Notes: generated by a model not told the origin, from the letters alone. A stretch of 16,355 nucleotides of DNA from JBILCM01 sp044353165 (GCA_044353165.1 JBILCM010000049.1:1-16355); one strand, 5' to 3'; shown: positions 7,646 to 15,655, counted from the first letter of the stretch. Program-made: numbers and translations.

Positions 7646-8974
7646 ATGAATGAGATCGGTGAAATTTGGTTGAAAGCATTCGCCCAACTGTGGATGCTCC
7701 CCTTTCTTTACATAGGGTTGTTCATCGTTGTGCTGTTGATTAACAAAGCGATCCGCGTAGAACGGAGATTGTATGCCGTTCGTGTGCACGCGTTCTGGGA
7801 TCAACTTTGGAGAATTGGGGCAGGCAGCTTAACTGCAGGCTTTGCGGTTTCACTAGCATTTGTTTTCATCGGGAGCGATTTGACACAGGAAACCTTGATT
7901 ACGCTATGGGTCATAGCCATTGTGCTTGCTATGGTTCGCGTGCGTTATTTCTGCATCGCGTATGCCGCCGGTGTAATAGGACTGCTGCATGCGCTGTCTT
8001 TGGTGTGGACAGACATGTCAGGTACGCCTGGCGGCATTGTGATGTTCATGGATGTGATGCGCGATGTGGAGATGTCTTCTTTGTTGATGTTGGTCGGCAT
8101 GGTGCATCTCGCAGAAGCAGCACTCGTGTTTGCGATGGGGGGGCGGATCGCTACGCCCTTATATTTCGCGGGCAAGCGCGGGAAGACGATCGGCGGTTTT
8201 GGGATGAATGGATTGTGGCCACTGCCGTTGCTACTGGTGACGACACCTTGGGAAGCCGGTTGGGCCGTAATGGCGTTCCCGGTCTTGATCGGGTTTAGCA
8301 CGTGGACGACGACGATGAGCCCGGTGCTGAAAGCACGGCGCAGTGCATGGCGCTTGGCTCTATATAGCTTGGCGGTCATCGGCCTTGCCTTCTTGACGGC
8401 AACGTACAACCCATTCGCGGCAGGAGAGACGAGTGCAGGAAGTGCAAGCGATGCTGTGAGTGCATTAAGTGCACTGAGTGCATTGAGTGCACTGCTCGTG
8501 ATCGGCTTGCATGAGCTGATTGTGTGGCTTGGCCGAAGGGACGAACGGCACCATCGCCCCGCATTCGTCCATGACGAGCGTGGGCTCAAGGTGTTGGCGA
8601 TTGTGCCGAAATCGGCAGCGGCCGAACTGGGGGTTGTGCCGGGAGAGATCGTGCACAAAGTGAATGGCCAGCAGGTGCGCACGCCTGCACAAATGCACGC
8701 CGCTCTTCGCGTCAATCCAGCTTTCGTGAAGCTGGAAGTGTTGAATTTGAGCGGCGAAAGCAAGTTTGTGCAACGCGCGTTATACGCGAATGAGCATCAC
8801 CAACTTGGGCTCATATGGTGCCCTGATGATCAGGTGTCGCACGTCATTGATGCGCATGAGGGAAGTCTTTTCTCTTATTTGCGCGCACGTCGTCGTGAAG
8901 GACACATTTCAATCGTGCCCGATGTTGTGCCGCCAATTTCGGTGGATGCAGCGCGTGAGATGACGGGTCCGTGA
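7646..8974 (+). CDS. minJ: MinJ-like polytopic membrane protein with C-terminal PDZ domain
   Basis: The 442 residues contain six to eight hydrophobic segments (about 14-34, 58-78, 85-121, 145-165, 190-217, 236-254, 278-296) and a single cytoplasmic PDZ domain (about 308-372). Segments such as GKRGKTIGG (176-184) and FVQRALYANEHHQLGL (374-389) resemble what I recall of B. subtilis MinJ, the bridge between DivIVA and MinD that prevents extra divisions at poles and septa. Gene order (ftsEX, ctpB, this gene, uvrBA) also matches the minJ locus. Its C-terminus extends about 50 residues past that segment. ATG 7646 follows GGGGG rather than a strong ribosome site. The symbol rests on recalled motifs and synteny; the safe fallback is a PDZ-domain membrane protein. 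Confidence 0.75.
   Translation: MNEIGEIWLKAFAQLWMLPFLYIGLFIVVLLINKAIRVERRLYAVRVHAFWDQLWRIGAGSLTAGFAVSLAFVFIGSDLTQETLITLWVIAIVLAMVRVRYFCIAYAAGVIGLLHALSLVWTDMSGTPGGIVMFMDVMRDVEMSSLLMLVGMVHLAEAALVFAMGGRIATPLYFAGKRGKTIGGFGMNGLWPLPLLLVTTPWEAGWAVMAFPVLIGFSTWTTTMSPVLKARRSAWRLALYSLAVIGLAFLTATYNPFAAGETSAGSASDAVSALSALSALSALLVIGLHELIVWLGRRDERHHRPAFVHDERGLKVLAIVPKSAAAELGVVPGEIVHKVNGQQVRTPAQMHAALRVNPAFVKLEVLNLSGESKFVQRALYANEHHQLGLIWCPDDQVSHVIDAHEGSLFSYLRARRREGHISIVPDVVPPISVDAAREMTGP
8459..8494 (+). repeat. Four tandem 9-bp units inside the minJ-like gene
   Basis: Four consecutive units of AGTGCAYTR (8459-8467, 8468-8476, 8477-8485, 8486-8494) encode SAL-SAL-SAL-SAL at residues 272-283. They lie just before and into the last membrane helix. 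The units differ only at pyrimidine and purine third positions. Copy-number change would stay in frame and would only lengthen or shorten the loop and helix start. Confidence 0.85.
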
Positions 8975-9013
8975 CCGTGATGTAAGCGGACTTATGCCCT
9001 GCTACTTTTACGC

Positions 9014-9125
9014 ATGATCAATTTTTGAACATGTTTCCTTGGATTCAACGTTCACAACGACACGAATGTTCAATAAATGAACATGCGCGTGTCGAAGTCG
9101 GAACGTATGTTCCAAAAATGAACAT
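9014..9125. repeat. Three copies of a 19-bp inverted-repeat motif in a convergent gap
   Basis: The 166-bp gap between the converging minJ-like and glycosyltransferase genes contains ATGATCAATTTTTGAACAT (9014-9032), ATGTTCAATAAATGAACAT (9066-9084) and ATGTTCCAAAAATGAACAT (9107-9125). Copies 2 and 3 match at 17 of 19 bases, copies 1 and 2 at 15 of 19. The core is ATGTTC-N7-GAACAT. Copy 2 sits inside a longer hairpin (CGACACG at 9058-9064 with CGTGTCG at 9088-9094). Copy 3 extends to a perfect 10-bp stem (9103-9112 with 9120-9129). There is no T-tract after any arm, so a terminator role is doubtful. Possible roles are a multi-site operator, a structural RNA end, or a mobile-element remnant; none is established. 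Confidence 0.7.
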
Positions 9126-9140
9126 ACGTCGCATCGGACG

Positions 9141-10478
9141 CTACGCCCGGGGCGTGATCGAGCCGTCCCCAGGGCTTGGCGCGGCGAACGAGCTTGCGGC
9201 CTGCGAATATCTGCGCACGGGCAAGCGCCCAAGTGCAGGTGCGGGTGAGTTCATCGAGGTAGGCGACGAGAAAGGTGCCGAGGTCGGCATCGACGAGGTA
9301 TGTGCAGGTGTAGGCGTAGTTGACGAGTCCGCGCTGTCGGTGACGCCATGTTTTCCGGCGCTCTTACTCTCGGATAGCGGGCGCTGTGCAATCGCTTGTG
9401 CGACCGCATGTAAACGCGAAGCCATGGGCGCCGCTGTCAGGGTGCTCGCATGCGCAGTAGCAGCTTCCAAGACTTGTCGCACGGTGCTTGGCGAATCGGC
9501 GAGGAATGTCTCGATGCATGCCTGGAGATCGCCGCGACGGTAAGGATCGAACGTATAACGGTAGGATGATCCCACTATTTCAGGCATGCCGCCGTTTTGA
9601 CTGATTAAAGGGGTGATCCCATTGCGGAGCGCCTCAAGAGCGACATAACCGAACGGTTCCCACAGGGAGGGCACAATCAGCGCATCTATTCGGTGCCAGA
9701 AAGATATTTTTTCTGCGTGGTTGGGATTGTGGAGCCATTCTAGACGTGAAGAAAACCCTTGTTGTTGCTCCGCCCAATCGGTGACTTCTTGCATATAATC
9801 CCGATCCCCGTCCTTGTAGGCAATCTCCAATGTCCCCTCTTTCGTCTTCGCAAATTCATGAAGCAGCTCGAGCAAACCTTTGCGCCGGTCCATCCGTCCC
9901 AAAAACCCAAACCGGTTTCGCATCCCGTCCTCATTCACACGTGCAGGCAATGCAGGAAAGTCAGAGCCATTGTGAATGACGGATGTTTTGGCCGCCAAGT
10001 CTGGGTATAGTGTCAGCAATTTCCCGCGTTCAGCTTCCGAAACACAGATCAGCACATCCGCTGAATCACACAGATGCTCGAACGAGCGTGCAATGGCAGC
10101 GTGGTTCCCGTAAGGGGCGTGTAAACTCCAGGGTACGGTAGTGGGGATGGAATGGATGACATAGATCAATCGAGCCCCGCGCAGGAATGAAGCATCCGCT
10201 AAGTAAGCCAGACTGTAAGAATGAAAGATTGCCGTGTCAAAATGTAAACCTTGCAACACATCCATCGCATAGAAGCCTGCATGCACCACCTGGGGATCGT
10301 CTGGGACAGGGAACGTCGTGTCATCGCTAAGAAGCACAAAACCGATATCTAGCTGGGGCTCCATCTTAGATTCACCACATTGAAGCAATGCGTTGATATA
10401 CGTACCTACGCCGCCTATGGTGTGCGAGCCAAGTTCTGTGGTAAAGTGGCAGATCGACATGGATTTTACAATGGTCAT
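9141..10478 (-). CDS. GT4-family glycosyltransferase with a Ser/Thr/Pro/Ala-rich tail
   Basis: I chose ATG 10478 (445 residues): AGAGGTG lies six bases upstream, and the GTG at 10487 is part of that ribosome site. The fold is GT-B. The N-domain has a GGVGTY loop (22-27) and IHNGSDF (168-174). FLGRMDRRKG begins the C-domain, with the likely donor-phosphate residues Arg195 and Lys200. WEPFGYVALEAL contains the EX7E pair Glu274/Glu282, and ISQNGGMPEIVG follows. It should transfer a sugar from a nucleotide donor in the cytoplasm; acceptor and product are unknown. From about residue 368 the protein becomes a 78-residue low-complexity tail rich in Ser, Thr, Pro and Ala, unusual for this family. It is divergent from uvrB and shares its 76-bp promoter region. 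Confidence 0.88.
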   Translation of the reverse strand: MTIVKSMSICHFTTELGSHTIGGVGTYINALLQCGESKMEPQLDIGFVLLSDDTTFPVPDDPQVVHAGFYAMDVLQGLHFDTAIFHSYSLAYLADASFLRGARLIYVIHSIPTTVPWSLHAPYGNHAAIARSFEHLCDSADVLICVSEAERGKLLTLYPDLAAKTSVIHNGSDFPALPARVNEDGMRNRFGFLGRMDRRKGLLELLHEFAKTKEGTLEIAYKDGDRDYMQEVTDWAEQQQGFSSRLEWLHNPNHAEKISFWHRIDALIVPSLWEPFGYVALEALRNGITPLISQNGGMPEIVGSSYRYTFDPYRRGDLQACIETFLADSPSTVRQVLEAATAHASTLTAAPMASRLHAVAQAIAQRPLSESKSAGKHGVTDSADSSTTPTPAHTSSMPTSAPFSSPTSMNSPAPALGRLPVRRYSQAASSFAAPSPGDGSITPRA

Positions 10479-10502
10479 CGTTTGCACCTCTTTGGCGATT
10501 CA

Positions 10503-10511
10503 TGATATAAT
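10503..10511 (+). promoter_or_regulatory. Extended -10 promoter for uvrBA (possibly bidirectional core)
   Basis: TGATATAAT at 10503-10511 is a perfect TG-N extended -10, with TATAAT at 10506-10511. A poor -35, TTGCAC (10482-10487), lies 18 bp upstream. The next purines (about 10517-10522) would be the transcription start, leaving a leader of about 35 bases. On the other strand the same AT-rich core reads TATTAT (10513 to 10508), a possible -10 for the divergent glycosyltransferase. Confidence 0.65.
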
Positions 10512-10520
10512 ACAAAGATG

Positions 10521-10534
10521 AGAACAAATATTCC
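10521..10534. promoter_or_regulatory. LexA/DinR (SOS) box-like site at the uvrB promoter
   Basis: AGAACAAATATTCC matches the Bacillus SOS box CGAAC-RNRY-GTTYC, with GAAC at 10522-10525, spacer AAAT fitting RNRY, and ATTC in place of GTTC. One half-site base is off, comparable to the natural GAAT half-site of B. subtilis recA as I recall it. It sits just after the -10, over the expected transcription start, where a repressor would block. uvrB is a classic SOS gene in Bacillus, which supports the reading. Confidence 0.55.
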
Positions 10535-10554
10535 CTTATTGGCTCGGTGATCGT

Positions 10555-12555
10555 ATGAATGGATTTCATTTGATGAATAAACATTTTGAGTTGGTATCGG
10601 AATTTGAACCTCAAGGGGATCAGCCCCATGCCATTGAACGACTCTTCGAAGGTGTGCAAAGCGGCGCTAAGTTTCAGACGTTGCTCGGCGCGACTGGGAC
10701 AGGTAAGACGTTCACGATCGCGAAGACGATCGCAAGGCTAAATCGCCCAACGTTGGTTGTGGCGCACAACAAGACACTCGCGGCACAATTGTGCAGTGAA
10801 TTTAAAGAATTTTTTCCGAACAATGCTGTCGAATATTTTGTGAGTTATTATGATTATTATCAACCGGAAGCGTATGTTCCTGCAACCGATTTGTATATAG
10901 AGAAAGACGCGAGCACGAATGAAGAGATCGACAAATTGCGCCATTCAGCGACGAGCGCGTTGTTCGAGCGACGCGACGTGATTATTGTGGCGAGTGTATC
11001 GTGTATTTATGGTCTCGGTTCCCCGACAGAATATCGGGATTTGGTGCTTAGTTTACGTGTGGGCACCGAGCGGCCGCGTAATGAAATTCTGCATAAACTT
11101 ATCGATATCCAATACCAACGCAATGATCTGAATTTCACACGCGGCACATTCCGGGTGCGGGGCGATGTTGTGGAAATTTTCCCGGCCTCAACCCATGAAC
11201 GTGCCATTCGTGTAGAGTTGTTCGGTGATGAGATTGAGCGCATAACAGAGATCGATGTGTTGACTGGCGAAATTGTCGGCGAGCGGGAGCACGTGGCGAT
11301 TTTCCCCGCTTCCCACTTCGTGACACACCAAGAGACGATGGCGAGAGCACTTGAGAATATTGAGCAAGAACTTCTAGAGCGGCTAGCAGAGTTGCGAATG
11401 AACGGGAAATTGCTTGAAGCGCAGCGTCTTGAACAGCGAACACGGTATGACCTGGAGATGATGCGGGAAGTCGGCTTCTGCTCAGGGATCGAGAATTATT
11501 CCGGGCCGATGACGTTCCGACCGCCTGGTGCAACGCCTTATACCTTGCTTGATTTTTTTCCTGACGACATGCTGATCGTGGTGGATGAATCCCACGTGAC
11601 ACTTCCCCAAGTGCGCGGGATGTATAACGGGGACCGCGCGCGTAAAGAGATTTTGGTCCAACACGGGTTTCGATTGCCTTCTGCGCTCGATAATCGGCCT
11701 TTGCGGTTTGAGGAATTTGAGGCGAAGATCAAGCAGATCATCTTCGTATCGGCCACACCGGGACCTTACGAGCTTGAACATTGCCCTGAGATGGTGGAGC
11801 AGATCATTCGACCGACCGGGTTGATTGATCCGACCATCGAAGTACGGCCGACGAAAGGGCAGATTGATGACCTTATTGCTGAAATTCGCGATCGGGTAGC
11901 CAAAGACGAGCGTGTGCTGGTGACGACGTTAACGAAGAAGATGTCCGAAGATTTAACCGATTATATGAAAGAGATTGGCATTAAGGTGCGTTACTTGCAT
12001 TCGGATATTAAGACGCTCGAACGGATGCAAATATTGCGTGACTTGCGACTGGGTACGTTCCACGTGCTGATCGGTATTAACTTGCTTCGCGAAGGTCTCG
12101 ATTTACCGGAAGTGTCACTTGTCGCTATCTTAGATGCCGACAAGGAGGGGTTCTTGCGTGCTGAACGATCGTTAATTCAGACGATCGGACGCGCCGCGCG
12201 CAACGCAGATGGCCGAGTCATCATGTATGGCGATAAAGTGACCGATTCGATGGCGAAGGCGATTCATGAGACCGAACGGCGCAGAGACAGACAATTGGCG
12301 CACAATGCCAAGCATGGCATTACACCGCAGACGATTCGCAAGAAAGTGCGCGATGTGATCGAAGCGACCAAAGCTTCGGAACAGAAAGCGAATTATTTGG
12401 CCGATGCGAAAATTGGCAAGCTGTCGAAGAAAGATCGCATCGCACTCATCGAGCGATTGGAATTCGAGATGAAGACGGCCGCGAAAGATTTGCAATTCGA
12501 ACGCGCAGCCGAGTTGAGAGACGCGATCATGGAACTGAAAGCGCAAGGCGCGTAA
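10555..12555 (+). CDS. uvrB: Excinuclease ABC subunit B (UvrB)
   Basis: UvrB is the damage-verifying helicase-like subunit of nucleotide excision repair; it is loaded by UvrA and recruits UvrC. The 666 residues contain Walker A GATGTGKT (45-52) and the damage-probing beta-hairpin around YFVSYYDYYQPEAY (94-107). They also contain the DESH box (344-347), the second helicase lobe with INLLREGLDLPE and QTIGRAARN, and a C-terminal UVR motif (about 625-662) that binds UvrC. ATG 10555 follows GGTGATC, complementary to the 16S tail at correct spacing. The internal ATG 10573 (MNKHFELVSEF) aligns with the shorter start of B. subtilis UvrB and cannot be excluded. The stop lies in a 9-bp tandem repeat. 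Confidence 0.98.
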   Translation: MNGFHLMNKHFELVSEFEPQGDQPHAIERLFEGVQSGAKFQTLLGATGTGKTFTIAKTIARLNRPTLVVAHNKTLAAQLCSEFKEFFPNNAVEYFVSYYDYYQPEAYVPATDLYIEKDASTNEEIDKLRHSATSALFERRDVIIVASVSCIYGLGSPTEYRDLVLSLRVGTERPRNEILHKLIDIQYQRNDLNFTRGTFRVRGDVVEIFPASTHERAIRVELFGDEIERITEIDVLTGEIVGEREHVAIFPASHFVTHQETMARALENIEQELLERLAELRMNGKLLEAQRLEQRTRYDLEMMREVGFCSGIENYSGPMTFRPPGATPYTLLDFFPDDMLIVVDESHVTLPQVRGMYNGDRARKEILVQHGFRLPSALDNRPLRFEEFEAKIKQIIFVSATPGPYELEHCPEMVEQIIRPTGLIDPTIEVRPTKGQIDDLIAEIRDRVAKDERVLVTTLTKKMSEDLTDYMKEIGIKVRYLHSDIKTLERMQILRDLRLGTFHVLIGINLLREGLDLPEVSLVAILDADKEGFLRAERSLIQTIGRAARNADGRVIMYGDKVTDSMAKAIHETERRRDRQLAHNAKHGITPQTIRKKVRDVIEATKASEQKANYLADAKIGKLSKKDRIALIERLEFEMKTAAKDLQFERAAELRDAIMELKAQGA

Positions 12556-12585
12556 GGTGCGTAAGGTGCGTAAGGTGCGTAAGGT
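12550..12585 (+). repeat. Four perfect 9-bp repeats across the uvrB stop codon
   Basis: GCGTAAGGT occurs four times without change (12550-12558, 12559-12567, 12568-12576, 12577-12585). The first unit contains the last codon and TAA stop of uvrB. Because the unit is nine bases long, every copy repeats a TAA in the uvrB frame and also an AAGGTG ribosome-site-like sequence. It is followed by TATATATA (12588-12595 region) before uvrA. Confidence 0.95.
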
Positions 12586-12629
12586 GCTTATATATAGTCG
12601 ACATGTGAGCAGGAAGGTTGGATGGAAGT

Positions 12630-15545
12630 ATGCCGCAAGACAATATTGTGATTAAAGGGGCTCGCGCCCACAATTTAAAAAATATCGATGTCACGATTCC
12701 TCGCGATCAATTTGTCGTGCTTACAGGCCTTAGCGGTTCCGGGAAGTCTTCGCTCGCATTCGACACCATCTATGCCGAAGGACAGCGGCGTTATGTCGAA
12801 TCGCTGTCGGCGTATGCGCGCCAGTTTCTTGGCCAGATGGATAAGCCTGACGTCGATTCGATTGAAGGATTGTCACCAGCCATCTCGATCGATCAGAAGA
12901 CGACGAGCCGTAATCCTCGTTCGACGGTAGGTACTGTGACCGAGATTTATGATTATTTGCGTTTGTTGTTCGCTCGGATCGGCAGGCCGCACTGCCCTGC
13001 GCATGGCATTGAAATTTCGTCGCAGACAATTGAGCAGATGGTTGACCGGATCATGGAATACCCGGAACGAACAAAGTTGCAAATTTTGGCGCCGGTTGTC
13101 AGCGGGAAGAAAGGCGAGCACGCGAAAGTATTCGAGGATGTTCGTAAGCAAGGATTCGTCCGCCTTCGCGTGGATGGCGTCATGCATGAAGTGACGGATG
13201 ACATCAATCTAGAGAAAAATAAGAAACACACCATCGAAGTCGTTGTCGATCGAATCGTCGTGAAGCCGGATGTGCAAGCACGACTGGCAGATTCCCTAGA
13301 AACCGCGCTGAAGCTGTCAGAGGGGAAGGTGCTCGTGGATGTGGCGGATACGAAGGAAGAGTTGTTGTTTTCATCCAATCTGGCTTGTCCAGCATGTGGA
13401 TTCAGTATGGATGAGCTGTCCCCTCGCATGTTTTCCTTCAACAGTCCGTATGGCGCATGTCCAGCATGCGACGGGCTCGGAGCGAAGATGATTGTCGATC
13501 CCGATCTACTGTGCCCGAATCGAGCAAGAACGATCAATGACGGTGCTTTCGAAGCATGGGCAGGGAGCACATCGAATTACTACCCGCAATTTTTGGCGGC
13601 GGTTTGTGAACATTATCAGATTCCAGGTGACATTCCGGTTAGTATGCTGTCGCAAGAACAGATGAATATCCTGTTGCACGGCACAGGCGGGGAGCGGGTG
13701 CGATTCCGTTATGAGAACGACTTCGGCGTCACGCGTGAAGCGATCGTGCCATTCGAAGGGATCGTTCCGAATTTGGAGCGAAGATACCGTGAAACAGCAT
13801 CGGACGGCATCCGTGAGCATATCGAGCAGTACATGAGCGCAAAACCTTGCGATTCTTGCCATGGACAACGGTTGAAAGCAGAAGTGTTGGCCGTGAAAGT
13901 GGGGCGGCAGAACATTGCTTACGTGACAAGTTTGTCGATTAACGAAGCGATCACGTATGTGGATGGACTGCAACTCACGGAGAAAGAGACGACGATCGCG
14001 CAACTTGTACTGAAGGAAATTCGTGAAAGACTCGGATTTTTAAATAACGTAGGCTTAGAGTACTTAACGCTTAGCCGCGCCGCTGGGACGTTGTCGGGCG
14101 GTGAAGCGCAGCGCATTCGCTTGGCAACGCAGATCGGTTCGAGCTTGATGGGCGTCCTATATATTCTCGACGAACCGAGCATCGGTTTGCATCAGAGAGA
14201 TAACGACCGACTGATTCGTACGCTCGAGCACATGCGTGATCTTGGCAACACGCTCATCGTCGTGGAACACGATGAAGATACGATGCTTGCGGCAGATTAT
14301 ATTATTGATATAGGTCCCGGTGCAGGGATTCATGGCGGTCATATCGTGTCATCCGGCACACCGCAGCAGGTGATGGATGACATCCATTCCTTAACAGGAC
14401 AATACTTGAGCGGGAAGAAATTTATACCTGTGCCGCTAGAGCGGCGTCAGCCCAATGGCAAGTGGTTGGAAATCGTAGGCGCGCAAGAGAATAACTTAAA
14501 GCAAGTAAACGTACAAATTCCACTGGGTGTGTTTACCGCTGTGACAGGGGTATCCGGAAGCGGCAAGAGTACGCTCATTAATGAAATCTTGTATAAAGCG
14601 CTAGCTCGCGACCTCAATGGCGCACGCCATCGACCAGGGGCGCATGCGGAAATTCGCGGAGTTGAGCAGATTGAGAAGGTCGTTGATATCGATCAGTCGC
14701 CCATCGGTCGCACACCGCGTTCAAATCCAGCAACGTATACGGGCGTTTTTGATGATATTCGTGACGTGTTCGCCGTGACGAATGAAGCGAAGATCCGCGG
14801 ATACAAGAAAGGGCGGTTCAGCTTCAACGTTAAAGGTGGCCGCTGTGAAGCGTGTCGCGGGGATGGAATCATTAAGATTGAGATGCATTTCTTGCCGGAT
14901 GTGTATGTGCCCTGTGAAATTTGCAAAGGACAGCGATACAATCGGGAAACACTCGAGATTCGGTGGAAAGGGAAATCCATTGCCGATGTGCTTGACATGA
15001 CCGTGGAAGATGCTTGCGAATTTTTCTCGAACGTACCGCGCATCCATCGCAAACTAAGCACGTTATTCGACGTCGGTCTCGGTTACATGAAACTCGGCCA
15101 CCCTGCGACATCGCTGTCTGGCGGTGAAGCACAACGAGTCAAGCTCGCTTCCGAGCTGTATCGCCGCAGCACCGGACGTACGATCTATATTCTCGATGAG
15201 CCTACGACGGGATTGCATACGCACGATATCGCCCGACTACTGCAAGTGCTCCATCGGCTGGTGGAGAGCGGGGAGACGGTGCTTGTCATCGAACACAACC
15301 TTGACGTCATCAAGACGGCGGATTGGTTAATTGATTTAGGACCAGAAGGTGGCAGCGGTGGCGGAACCATCGTCGCTACCGGTACCCCGGAGGCATTGTG
15401 CAACGTCCAGTCTTCCTACACGGGCAAATATTTAAAACCTGTGTTGGAACGCGACCGCCAACGTTCGACAACGGTTGCAGACGTTGTGGAGATCGAGCCT
15501 AAGGAACGGAACACCAAGTCGAAGAGGAAGACAGCCGTTCTATAA
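12630..15545 (+). CDS. uvrA: Excinuclease ABC subunit A (UvrA)
   Basis: UvrA is the dimeric ABC ATPase that first recognises bulky DNA lesions and loads UvrB. I chose ATG 12630 (971 residues, MPQDNIVIKGARAHN), which aligns with B. subtilis UvrA. The TTG at 12618 abuts AGGAAGG with no spacer. Both ATPase modules are intact: Walker A GLSGSGKS (33-40) and GVSGSGKS (640-647), with signatures LSGGEAQRIRLA and LSGGEAQRVKLA. Zinc-site cysteines are C253/C256/C277/C280 and C739/C742/C762/C765, with the CDSC...CHG-like region between. The C-terminal tail is basic (TKSKRKTAVL). It lies 74 bp after uvrB and is probably co-transcribed, with the 9-bp repeat array between them. Confidence 0.98.
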   Translation: MPQDNIVIKGARAHNLKNIDVTIPRDQFVVLTGLSGSGKSSLAFDTIYAEGQRRYVESLSAYARQFLGQMDKPDVDSIEGLSPAISIDQKTTSRNPRSTVGTVTEIYDYLRLLFARIGRPHCPAHGIEISSQTIEQMVDRIMEYPERTKLQILAPVVSGKKGEHAKVFEDVRKQGFVRLRVDGVMHEVTDDINLEKNKKHTIEVVVDRIVVKPDVQARLADSLETALKLSEGKVLVDVADTKEELLFSSNLACPACGFSMDELSPRMFSFNSPYGACPACDGLGAKMIVDPDLLCPNRARTINDGAFEAWAGSTSNYYPQFLAAVCEHYQIPGDIPVSMLSQEQMNILLHGTGGERVRFRYENDFGVTREAIVPFEGIVPNLERRYRETASDGIREHIEQYMSAKPCDSCHGQRLKAEVLAVKVGRQNIAYVTSLSINEAITYVDGLQLTEKETTIAQLVLKEIRERLGFLNNVGLEYLTLSRAAGTLSGGEAQRIRLATQIGSSLMGVLYILDEPSIGLHQRDNDRLIRTLEHMRDLGNTLIVVEHDEDTMLAADYIIDIGPGAGIHGGHIVSSGTPQQVMDDIHSLTGQYLSGKKFIPVPLERRQPNGKWLEIVGAQENNLKQVNVQIPLGVFTAVTGVSGSGKSTLINEILYKALARDLNGARHRPGAHAEIRGVEQIEKVVDIDQSPIGRTPRSNPATYTGVFDDIRDVFAVTNEAKIRGYKKGRFSFNVKGGRCEACRGDGIIKIEMHFLPDVYVPCEICKGQRYNRETLEIRWKGKSIADVLDMTVEDACEFFSNVPRIHRKLSTLFDVGLGYMKLGHPATSLSGGEAQRVKLASELYRRSTGRTIYILDEPTTGLHTHDIARLLQVLHRLVESGETVLVIEHNLDVIKTADWLIDLGPEGGSGGGTIVATGTPEALCNVQSSYTGKYLKPVLERDRQRSTTVADVVEIEPKERNTKSKRKTAVL

Positions 15546-15655
15546 CAAGGACATACGGCTTTGCGCCTTAAGTCATGCTCGTACACTGGATTGAAGCATG
15601 GTTAACAATGGAACAGGACATGCTAACTCCAGAAAACCGAGGAGGCATGGTTGGT

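Noticed and set aside
8967..8991. Possible terminator after the minJ-like gene (GTCCG with CGGAC)
   Set aside because: Five-pair stem, 15-base loop and no T-tract directly after it.
9014..9125. CRISPR array
   Set aside because: Only three units, palindromic and 19 bp long with unequal spacers of 33 and 22 bp, and no cas gene in the window.
9025..9543. 172-codon open frame on the plus strand
   Set aside because: It lies antisense to the glycosyltransferase C-terminal tail, has no ribosome site, and its composition simply mirrors the low-complexity tail. The GT4 motifs on the minus strand are unmistakable.
10479..10487. GTG at 10487 as glycosyltransferase start
   Set aside because: The GTG is part of the AGAGGTG ribosome site that properly serves ATG 10478.
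12618..12629. TTG at 12618 as uvrA start
   Set aside because: It directly follows AGGAAGG with no spacer, and the ATG at 12630 matches the known UvrA N-terminus.
15533..15560. Possible uvrA terminator (AGCCGT with ACGGCT)
   Set aside because: The stem is six pairs with a 16-base loop, half inside uvrA, followed by only three T residues.
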